A stretch of DNA of 64,000 nucleotides, taken from positions 20,674,001 through 20,738,000 of the forward strand of contig OV277863.1 of the NCBI GenBank assembly GCA_922989275.2, in the 5' to 3' direction. This document shows positions 49,101 to 55,400 of this stretch, in pieces. Every line of letters begins with the position of its first letter. The first letter of the stretch is position 1. The position numbers were made by a program, and so were the translations under genes. Below the pieces are notes generated by a model, which worked only from the letters and a program-made list of their open reading frames with translations, was not told the DNA's origin and searched no databases. Source of the DNA: Gari tellinella. Lineage: Eukaryota > Mollusca > Bivalvia > Cardiida > Psammobiidae.

Positions 49101-50883
49101 TTACACAGCATTGGTGCTTTTCTTGTGTCCCAATATGCTAGCACATGCAGCAGCTATGGCTTTGTTAAAGCTGTTAATAGTGATAGTTGTGTCTCATCGA
49201 TTAATTCTGGATTGGTATGTTCAGCAATATGTTGTAGTCATCATTTACTCTATTTTTGGGGGGAGATATCGTTTAATTTGGAGAAACAAATAGGCTGTTG
49301 CTATTGGCAAGATATCGGTTCCTGTTGCTTCCGTTCTTTGTTTTTCTCAATTTGGAGGTCACTTTCCCCACTTATATTTTGCCGACACTACTGACGTCTG
49401 CCTGCTGCATTATTTTTTCGTTCATAAATTCTGAACAAGAACTAACATGGTTTCACTGCAGTTATTTACAGTAACAAAGTAGATATATTGTTTACTTACT
49501 TGTAATATATACCGAGTGAGCAATTATTTACTTTAGCTAAAAAGGCTTCTTGAAATAAGGAGTATAAATTCCACTTTTATCCTCATTTTGATTATTCCAT
49601 TTAATTGTTATAGTTATTATGTTTGGGATATGTTTTGTTTGTGGCGGCCATCTTGGACGCCATCTTGAATAACGCTTTTGGCCCACAGATATCACAACTG
49701 TAACATGCAATTTCATAATCTACGCGCTTGTACAAACGTTTTGGTATATGAAATCCTTTGTTTGCAGAGAGATACCGGTTGATGCCAGATTTAAGCTTGT
49801 GACTTTTTGTATTGTTTCGTTCATACAATTTCTCAACAAAATCTAACGTGGTTTCACTAGTATAGTTTTTAGATTGATTTGTTATTTTTCTTGTAATGTT
49901 AACTGAGTGAAAATTTGATTACACTAATCATTACTTTAATCAAACATATATTTTGAATGTCAATCTATTTAAAAAAAACATTGTATAGATTGACTATGGG
50001 GCCAAAGTAAGTAGACTTTAGTGGATATGGTAGCCATTTTGGACGCCATCTTGAAATTAAGCATATAAATTTCCATTTTAGCCTCAATTTGATGATTCTT
50101 CTGGTTTTCTTGTGTCCAAAAACCTATATTTAGATACTTTGTTCGTCATTGTACCATATGTACTAGTGGAAATATTGAATTATAGCTAAACGGCGGCCAT
50201 TTTGGACGCCATCTTAAATTTCGGACCCTTAAAATGAAAATAAAAAATGGCACCCTATTTTTTCTCAAAGCTTATTATATCTTCTTCCAAAATCAATTGA
50301 GTTTTTGCTTTTAACAAAAATTATGCACAAAATTACAAAGGAGCCTACACTATAAAGCTGGATGCTGATTGAGCAATTATTTAAATTGATGAAACTGTAA
50401 ATCAATCCTACTAAATGTTTTCCATCATACAAGATGCTTATCATCAAATTAATAAATTATTTAATATTTAAACTACAATTTCCCCATATGTACACAAAAA
50501 TCCCACATTGTCTTGGTTATAATGTACATAGAGTTTTATATTTGTGTAATTTATTGGAATTTTTATCTGGTCTCCATAGCAAAGACTAGTTTTTATCATT
50601 TTATCAAAGACTCGTTACATTAATAATACTCCAGTCTTAATAGAAGCGATTGATAAACAACATTTTTAAACACATTTGAGAAGGTTGTTCTTATCTTTGC
50701 TTCATTTCAGATTCCACAGATGAAAACTGTGAATGTTCGAAAAAAATGCTGGCACTGCAAGAAGAATTAGTACAGGAGCATAGGGAGTCCAAGCTTGCCC
50801 TTTTGGGGATCAACGACTCCCTACAGGGAATCTACAATTCCCTTAAGGAAATTTTTGAGCTCAAAGCGGAAGCAAATAATTGA
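37097..50883 (+). CDS. Unrecognised basic, coiled-coil protein (3' exons of a split gene)
   Basis: Exons: 37097-37178, 38787-38961, 42768-42803 (candidate, see below), 44216-44275 and 50711-50883, the last with a TGA stop. AG/GT boundaries are good and phases agree if 38961 joins 44216. This gives 162 residues: a Lys-rich start (TGSKASSKGKTAAPKKKKK), a middle with LGSIRLAKEKVALEGGG, ETVYSIRSKDGQ and RLKNGVFIPYKP, then KIIPSTSSSSSSRKRK and an amphipathic C-terminus (ENCECSKKMLALQEELVQEH ... NSLKEIFELKAEANN). Two basic clusters look like nuclear localisation signals and the end like a coiled coil. The first exon starts inside a codon, so upstream exons exist. No domain family recognised; a chromatin or DNA-associated role is only a guess. 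Introns are packed with transposons. It converges on the PhyH gene. Confidence 0.65.
37858..38403. mobile_element. MITE family D (TA target), split by a family E element
   Basis: The left end CAGTAGAACCTTTGTATCAC and right end TAATAGAGAGGTGTTACTG-TA match the intact D copy at 46800. A palindrome arm pair (AAGGAGCTTTCTGTTTTGTT, GTCACCTTGTTTTAG) lies near 38300-38335. A complete family E element interrupts it after CTAAATTG. Confidence 0.65.
37896..38243. mobile_element. MITE family E, copy 2, nested in family D
   Basis: TA-CAGCGTTCCTCCAATGG at the left and GAGGGAGCACTG-TA at the right. The palindrome at 37978-38044 (GCAAACAGCTTGAATCCAGA, core GCGTAACGC) is nearly perfect. TA duplicates on both sides within the D element. 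Confidence 0.75.
38513..38761. mobile_element. MITE family C, 25 nt upstream of exon B
   Basis: TTAA-CCCTTTACCCCATAG and GGGGAAAGGG-TTAA bound a 249-bp element. The palindrome (about 38562-38633) has AAAGCAGAATGCG facing CGCATTCTGCTTTACTTTCA. Its right TTAA ends at 38761 and exon B begins at 38787. Confidence 0.8.
38787..38961 (+). CDS. Exon B
   Basis: Acceptor TTTCGTCTAATCAG, consensus donor GTGA-GTAAGT at 38962. A competing donor, AAA-GTGAGT, lies four bases earlier (38957) and would leave phase 0; only 38961 gives a phase compatible with the downstream exons. Encodes NQQAVLGSIRLAKEKVALEG, GGQFNEETVYSIRSKDGQTS and KMRLKNGVFIPYKPAIKV. Confidence 0.7.
38985..39420 (+). mobile_element. 5' part of a Helitron-like element, 23 nt past exon B
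   Basis: After four Ts it starts AGCTCACCAGAGCTTTTGTG and continues with phrases (CTACTCGTTCGATTTTAAT, AGATTTGCCGCCAGAGGGTG) also found at 57880-57980. The 3' end is not here; the tail at 57795-57835 belongs to a related copy. Confidence 0.5.
39421..39817. other. Unassigned intronic sequence
   Basis: No repeat family or exon recognised. Confidence 0.3.
39818..40031. mobile_element. 214-bp MITE with iterated GACCCGGGTC / CTACGTAG motifs
   Basis: The ends GCCGGTGTAACGCAGTAGAA and TTCTACTGCGTTACACCGGC are perfectly inverted, and the match continues to CCACCCCTGC, about 35 bp. The interior repeats GACCCGGGTC twice, GACCC/GGGTC half sites several more times, and CTACGTAG twice at roughly 20-25 bp spacing. 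No target duplication is obvious. Confidence 0.7.
40032..41399. other. Unassigned intronic sequence
   Basis: No exon is supported. A phrase (ATTTCGAGCAATAAAATTGG, TAGAAATTTAGCTTTTTTGG) near 40705-40750 recurs near 41305-41345, so this is probably an old repeat pair about 600 bp apart. Overlapping short frames near 40309-40597 on both strands have no domain. Confidence 0.3.
41400..42380 (+). mobile_element. Interior of a Helitron-like element, interrupted by a MITE
   Basis: Repeated phrases AAGAGTTATCTGCCCTTGAT and GCTAGAAAATNCTTTATTTT occur in units near 41890-41980, 42070-42130 and 42250-42320, like the distal interior of the element at 5511-7680. Ends not seen. Confidence 0.4.
41485..41744. 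mobile_element. 260-bp TIR MITE
   Basis: TATGAGCCATGCCATGATAA ... TCATGGCATGGCTCATA. The inverted similarity extends inward through CTGTCTTATTGCATT / AATGCAATAAGAC. It interrupts the repeat interior between ACTCAAA and TACTATAAC. Confidence 0.65.
42768..42803 (+). CDS. Candidate 36-nt exon C with in-frame TAG
   Basis: A strong acceptor (CTTTTTTAATTTTAG) and donor (AAG-GTATGT) bound 36 nt. Read in the phase set by exons B and D it gives KPKDVNEM, then TAG at 42791-42793, then DKEE. Its length is a multiple of three and its amino acids suit the neighbours. It may be a poison exon, a real exon damaged by mutation or sequence error, or chance. Confidence 0.4.
42836..43212. mobile_element. MITE family E, copy 3 (opposite orientation)
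   Basis: TA-TAGTGCTCCCTCCATAC and AGAGAGGGAATACTG-TA. The palindrome (about 43044-43108) is AACAGCTTGAATCCAGATCA with core GCGATACGC. It starts 32 nt after candidate exon C. Confidence 0.75.
43417..44090 (+). mobile_element. Helitron-like element fragment
   Basis: TTCATCTGAGCAACGCTCAG, GGTGAACG and a TGTCCGGCGTC tract resemble the 5' end of the AGCTCACC families. The interior has ACTTGCTCAGAATGTATTTG and AGTTATCTACCATTGATATA. The end is lost. Confidence 0.45.
44216..44275 (+). CDS. Exon D, serine run and basic cluster
   Basis: Acceptor TTTTATATTTTAAAACAG, donor AAAT-GTATGT. With one base from exon B it encodes K-NSAKIIPSTSSSSSSRKRK, and its last base joins exon E to give Tyr. Phases on both sides agree. 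Confidence 0.6.
44425..45348 (+). mobile_element. Helitron/Helentron-like element with four ~167-bp repeats
   Basis: It starts AGCTCGACTATTCGAAGAAT after five Ts and ends GAATAGTCGAGC, GCCATCTTGCGATGGC (hairpin), TCTGGTT. The interior has four units beginning GGTTTTTTGTGCAACCTA near 44491, 44658, 44824 and 44993. It interrupts the left arm of the long-TIR element; the right arm retains the unoccupied site (six Ts), so it inserted in a T run without target duplication. Confidence 0.65.
46800..47009. mobile_element. MITE family D (TA target), intact copy
   Basis: TA-CAGTAAAACCTCGCTATTG ... TAATAGCGAGGTTTTACTG-TA, 210 bp. Inside is the palindrome CTTAAAGCAAGGTGACAGTG, AAACAGAAAGCTCC-TATA-GGAGCTTTCTGTTT, complete on both sides (about 46870-46941). 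Confidence 0.85.
47130..48370 (-). pseudogene. RTE-like LINE reverse transcriptase relic
   Basis: On the minus strand 47783-47592 reads IDYEKAFHILSHESLWKILR then HYGIPNNILDIIQSFYNN, a reverse transcriptase finger/palm segment typical of RTE-like LINEs. Upstream (48177-47794) a segment with VIAAIKNLRKMENPKGRIV and DEMLKVEHRKPNG corresponds to the pre-RT region, partly out of frame. Downstream in shifted frames are WIMGNVTKRKWNRYYTDDNA and NSKYDQWTVREQ-like pieces. Numerous stops and frameshifts mark an old copy. No catalytic tetrad is intact. Confidence 0.75.
48371..49309. other. Unassigned interior of the long-TIR element
   Basis: AT-rich; overlapping short plus-strand frames (49062-49394 region) have no domain and are not supported as genes. 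Confidence 0.3.
50354..50710. other. Unique-looking intron end before exon E
   Basis: AT-rich intron sequence without a recognised repeat; the acceptor TTTGCTTCATTTCAG ends it. Confidence 0.4.
50711..50883 (+). CDS. Exon E, terminal coding exon with coiled coil
   Basis: Acceptor TTTGCTTCATTTCAG; two bases complete the Tyr codon from exon D. Encodes STDENCECSKKMLALQEELV, QEHRESKLALLGINDSLQGI and YNSLKEIFELKAEANN, then TGA. Leu/Ile spacing suggests an amphipathic coiled coil. No AATAAA close behind. Confidence 0.7.
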
Positions 50884-51009
50884 CAAATATATTGTAAGAG
50901 CCAATATTTCATTTCAGATGAAAAGTTGTCTTTTCAAAATTTGTCAAAACCCAAAGCTTATAAAAACTATACTAGACTGTTTTTATGCATGATTGTATGA
51001 ATTCGATTC

Positions 51010-51570
51010 ACATGGGACAATTTAGTAGTACATGAGGGTTTGAATATGACTTTTAACCTTTTATGTAATATTCTATGTGCCCTTTACAAACAATTTAACT
51101 GTGAAGAGTACACTTGTCCTATGCAAATAGTATAGAAAAGCAGTGCTGGCCCTGTCCAGAGGGCTCCTGTAGGAGCTTACTCTTCAGGGTATGCACTATT
51201 GTCATTTTGAAATATACTGTTAAAATAGCATTGCATAGTAAAATGGACAAGGCTTAAATGAAAACTAGAATTGTCCTTTTGACGTTTGGCATTCAATTTT
51301 GATCTGAATCCAGACTGTTTCCACTGGTATAGAAAAGGCATTTTGCATTCCCATTGAATTCTAGCTACACGTATACTAGTGTTCACGTCCTTATCAAACG
51401 GTGTACCTATAAAAAAGTATATTCCAATGCAAACTTTGTAGACCCAGGGTCTGCATTGTTTGCCATTTTGCAATATATTGCAGAAAACAACCGTTAGTAC
51501 TAATAAATTGACTAGACTTAATTGGAAATTGGAAGTTTTCTTTAAAAGTTTTAGGAATGAGTTAAATTCT
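51010..51570. mobile_element. Two family B relics, one with a collapsed palindrome
   Basis: The first (about 51085-51290) keeps CAGAGGGCTCCTGTAGGAGC. In the second (about 51405-51545) flanking sequence is intact (GCAAACTTTGTAGACCC, then AGGGTCTGCATTGTTTGCC) but the hairpin between is gone. Confidence 0.55.
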
Positions 51571-51771
51571 CTTTTTAACTAGTTGTACTTGTCAAAAGTG
51601 CGCAAAGGGACAACACTAGTCAAACGGTTTGGAATCTTTGTATCTATGGAGGGTTCTTTTCTGTACAAATAACTAACAAGTATTTACGATAAAGAAGACG
51701 TTATTTTTTCCCATTTGCAGTGCAATAAAATGTAGAAAATTACCGTGTTTTGAAAAGTAGGCAATGGTTCC

Positions 51772-52022
51772 TTAACCCTTTGAACCCTAGTCCCGCATAT
51801 AGGCGTGCTTTTCAAACAGTGTACATGTGAATAGTACACTTGTCCTATGCCAACAGTGAAGACCCTGATCAGAGGGCTCCGAAAGGAGCCCTCTGATCAG
51901 GTTCTTCACTATTTGTCACAATGCCAAACATTGACAAAAACAACCCTTAAAAGTCAGAAATGGACTAGACTAAAAAGGAAACTGGAATTGTCCATTTAAA
52001 GTTTCAGGGAGGAAAGAGTTAA
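51772..52022. mobile_element. MITE family B, copy 3
   Basis: TTAA-CCCTTTGAACCCTAG to GGAGGAAAGAG-TTAA, 251 bp. Palindrome 51850-51915: ACCCTGATCAGAGGGCTCCG, AAAG, GAGCCCTCTGATCAGGTTC. Its right TTAA doubles as the left TTAA of the next MITE. Confidence 0.85.
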
Positions 52023-52267
52023 CCCTTTCACTCTCAATGACGCTTAAAGGCGCGTTTGCAAACAGTTTGGGTCCTGATCAGACGCCGCGTCACGCGGCGT
52101 CTGATCAGGATCCAAACTGTTTGACACTCGTTTTTTAAATTTCTTCAGTAATACTGCCTTATTTTTTAACTTTAACACGAAATTGCAGACAACAAAATTG
52201 AAGCAGAAGACAATGAAACGGTGAAGGGGTAAAAGTCTCACGAACTATTTGATAGTGAAAGGGTTAA
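52019..52267. mobile_element. MITE family A, copy 4
   Basis: TTAA-CCCTTTCACTCTC to GATAGTGAAAGGG-TTAA. The palindrome (52056-52125) has CAGTTTGGGTCCTGATCAGA and core GCGTCACGC. Confidence 0.8.
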
Positions 52268-52395
52268 ATAGCAAACCCGAGACTGATCAAATGCTGGGTT
52301 ACCCGATATCTGATATTGCTCCAAACTGTTTAGTGTTTACAATGGGTTTTATCATAAATGTGTTAATCAGGAAAGTATAACGTTGTCCCACAGTA
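52268..52395. mobile_element. Right part of a family F MITE, 27 nt past the PhyH stop
   Basis: A decayed palindrome (ATGCTGGGTTACCCGATATC) and the end TCAGGAAAGTATAACGTTGT, CCCACAG-TA are family F. The left end has been replaced by the family A element. Confidence 0.5.
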
Positions 52396-52417
52396 TTTTG
52401 ATGTATTCTGTAGTTTG

Positions 52418-52428
52418 ATGTTTTATTC
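52418..52428 (-). promoter_or_regulatory. AATAAA overlapping the PhyH stop codon
   Basis: The end of the frame, GAA-TAA-AAC, contains AATAAA. If used, cleavage would fall only 10-30 nt after the stop, near the family F MITE end, giving a very short 3' UTR. Confidence 0.3.
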
Positions 52429-52482
52429 TATCCACTGAGGGTCAAACACTATCGGAAAGAACTGGCCAGACATCTTTTCGCC
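52423..52482 (-). CDS. PhyH terminal exon P5
   Basis: Acceptor GTTTTATCATTTCAG; encodes GEKMSGQFFPIVFDPQWIE and TAA. GEK-x-x-GQFFP is the usual C-terminal signature of this family. Confidence 0.92.
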   Translation of the reverse strand, partial: GEKMSGQFFPIVFDPQWIE

Positions 52483-55400
52483 CTGAAATGATAAAACATG
52501 GATGTTTTGAGTAAAACATGACGGGAGTCTTCAACAGTTGAGACTCGGAGTTGAAATGGCCACCCAAAATATGTATAGGCAGCTTCAGTTTGAAAATGTG
52601 AAACTTGTGTTAAGCATGGCTTTCTTTAGGGACACGTGACTGCCTAGTGTAGGACAAAAGTAAACCAGAAAGCTCCTTCGGGAAGTTTTCTGCTATATAT
52701 TTGTCCTAGAATCGCCCACTTGAAGTTTCAAGGGGGAACGAGTAAATCAATTACCCCAAGTGACGTATGTGCATCATTTACAGTGTAACAATGAAGAGTA
52801 CACTTGTCTTATGCTAACAGTGTAGACCCAGATCAGAGGGGTTCTGAAGGAAACTGAAATTGTCCATTTAAAACTACAAAATTTTATAGTAAAACCTCTC
52901 TGTTACGACAACTAAAAAGAAGACTAAATGATTATATAAAATACAGGTTACAGCTTACAGCAAGGTGACAGTGTTACTGTCATTTTGCTTTAAGCAGTTA
53001 CCTGTCGTAAACACCGGAATTTAGTGGTCGTTATAGCCTTCGCTTTAGTGGTCATAGGTAGGAGAGGTTTTACTGTAGGTGATTGGCACTATTGCCTCTG
53101 TAGAAACGAGTTAACCCTTTACCTGATAGCCTATTTATAGTACTTAAGATAGATGACTACTTAAAGCAGGTTGAAAGTAAAGAAGAATGCGCCTTAGGGC
53201 GCATTTCTGCTTTACTTTCAGCCTGCTTTAAGCTATCATGTGCTATAATATAGAAAATATTCCCTATAATACATATTCATTACTGATTAAATTGGAACTA
53301 TTTTCTTCAGCGGATGAATAAATCATATCTGCTAAAAGGCGCTTCTATTTGGTAAAGGGTTAAAGCTGCTACTTGTTTTAAAACCACCACACTGTGTCTT
53401 TTGACATATCTTTGAAGTCGTGGAGGTATCAGGGTCCATGCTTATAAAGCGATTGTGTTGAGTCTGAAAAATGGTTCTCAAGCATTTGATTGGTCATATT
53501 TGAGCCTAGGTTCATATCTGACCAATCAAATGTTTGAGAACGCACTCAGACTCAACACAAACGCTTTATAAGCGCTGGGCATAGAAATTAAAAATGAAGA
53601 AAATGACTGCGTTTTGACAATTCTGGCTATTTGTTTTAATCTAATAAACAGTTTGGAGCCTGGTCAGATGCTAGGTTACACAATGTTTGATGTGGCTCCG
53701 AACTATTTGCAATAGTAGATCTAATTATTGTTTTAGCAGAAACACGTTTATTTGGAAATAATACCATCCTCACTGTATTTACCTTTGGTACTCTGACACC
53801 TTTGGTACCTTTGAAGATTTCGTCATCTGTGTCACTGTATACGCCATCCTGGAAATAGTTAACTATGGCTGTCCTACGCGGCTTGTCTGACCTGAAGAAG
53901 ATAACTATAGTTTTAACCCTTTCCCCCATAGAAGCGCCTTTTAGCGAATATGATTTATTCTTCCGCTGAAGAAAATAGTTCCAATTCAATCAGTCATGAA
54001 TATATATTACAGGGAATATTTTCTATATTGTAGCACATGATAGCTTAAAGCAGGCTGAAAGTAAAGCAGAATGCGCCTTAGGGCGCATTCTGCTTTACTT
54101 TCAACCTGCTTTAAGTAGTCACCTATCTTCAATTCTAGAAATAGGCTATCAGGTAAAGGGTTAAAAACAAGAAATGGACCACTGTTAGCGACAGATGCCC
54201 AAAAGCGTTTATTTACATTAAACTGCGTTTTGTTCTTGTATACAGACCAGTTAATTAGCACATTTAACTCTAGCGAGGAGTAAACTCGTCATTTTAAACA
54301 GAAAAACAAAAAACCCCACAAAAAGTACACTTATCCTATGCAAACAGTGTAGACCCTGCAGTAACCTGTATGTTATTAACACATAATAACACAATTTAGG
54401 GGTCATGATAAAGAGGTTTAACTGTATGTATTTCAATCGGATTGGATAGCGTTATTCAAGGCATCCGTATCACATTTGAGCTTACAATTTCATATTTGAC
54501 TAATGTGCCATATTCAATGTATTAAACCTGGTGAACAAGCTTCATGCGGTACGAGATGCCAGTCTTTCTTTAGTTGTGATTTAAACAAATTTATATACAT
54601 GTACAATTGTATTAAAACTTGGTTCCAGATTTCTGTTTTGAATTGATATTTTCATTTTTTTTTTACTCTACCTTATGTTCTACATACTATGTGCTTGACT
54701 TGTACAGTTTTCTCTTTGTGCCTTACTTCTCCTGGCAGGCCCTTTCTGACTTGTTCAGTGTTCTAGTTAAACTTGATGTATACTACATGTACTGTATTGC
54801 ATTTAAACTTACTTTTTAGCTCGCCTATTCGGAGAATGGGGGGGGGGGGGGGGGTATGGAATCACCCCAGCGTCGGCGTCGGCGTTGGTTTTTCATGGTT
54901 AAAGTTTTGGGGTAAGTGTTGTAATGCACTAACACTACATGAAATATTTGTATTAGGAAGCTGATATTTGGAATGGAGGTGCTCTGTGGGTTGTACATTG
55001 ATGTTGTGTAGTTAAAATTTTAAAAAAAGTTAAATTTAGTCAAAATTTCACCTTTTGTGGGCTTCGGTTTTTCGGCTGATTTCTCATGGTTAAAGTTTTG
55101 GGGTAAGTGTTGTAATGCACGAATACTACATGAAATATTTGTATTATGAAGCTGATATTTGGAATGGAGGTGACCTGTGGGTTGAACATTGATGTTTCGT
55201 AATTTAAATTTAAAATAAGTTTAAATTTACTCAAAATTTTACCTGTTGTGGACTGAAATTTCAAAGTTAGTTATGGAGTAAGTGTTTGAATGCACTTATA
55301 CTACATGACATATTTGCATTTATAAGCTGATATTTGGAATGGAGGTTCCCTGTGGCTTGAATATCAATGTACTGATACACTTTTCTATTGATAGTTACCT

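Larger units (their letters stand above)
44307..50353. mobile_element. ~6-kb element with long terminal inverted repeats, in intron D-E
   Basis: The left arm (44307 to about 46540, including one insertion and one ~350-bp tandem duplication) is inverted relative to the right arm (about 49310-50353). Examples are AATAGGGTGCCATTTTT facing AAAAATGGCACCCTATT, and GTCCTAAATCCAAGATGGCG facing CGCCATCTTAAATTTCGGAC. Seven modules combine GGCGTCC with (A/C)AAGATGG or AAAATGG. The middle holds a TA MITE (46800) and an RTE-like LINE relic (47130-48370). No transposase recognised; boundaries are approximate. Confidence 0.65.
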
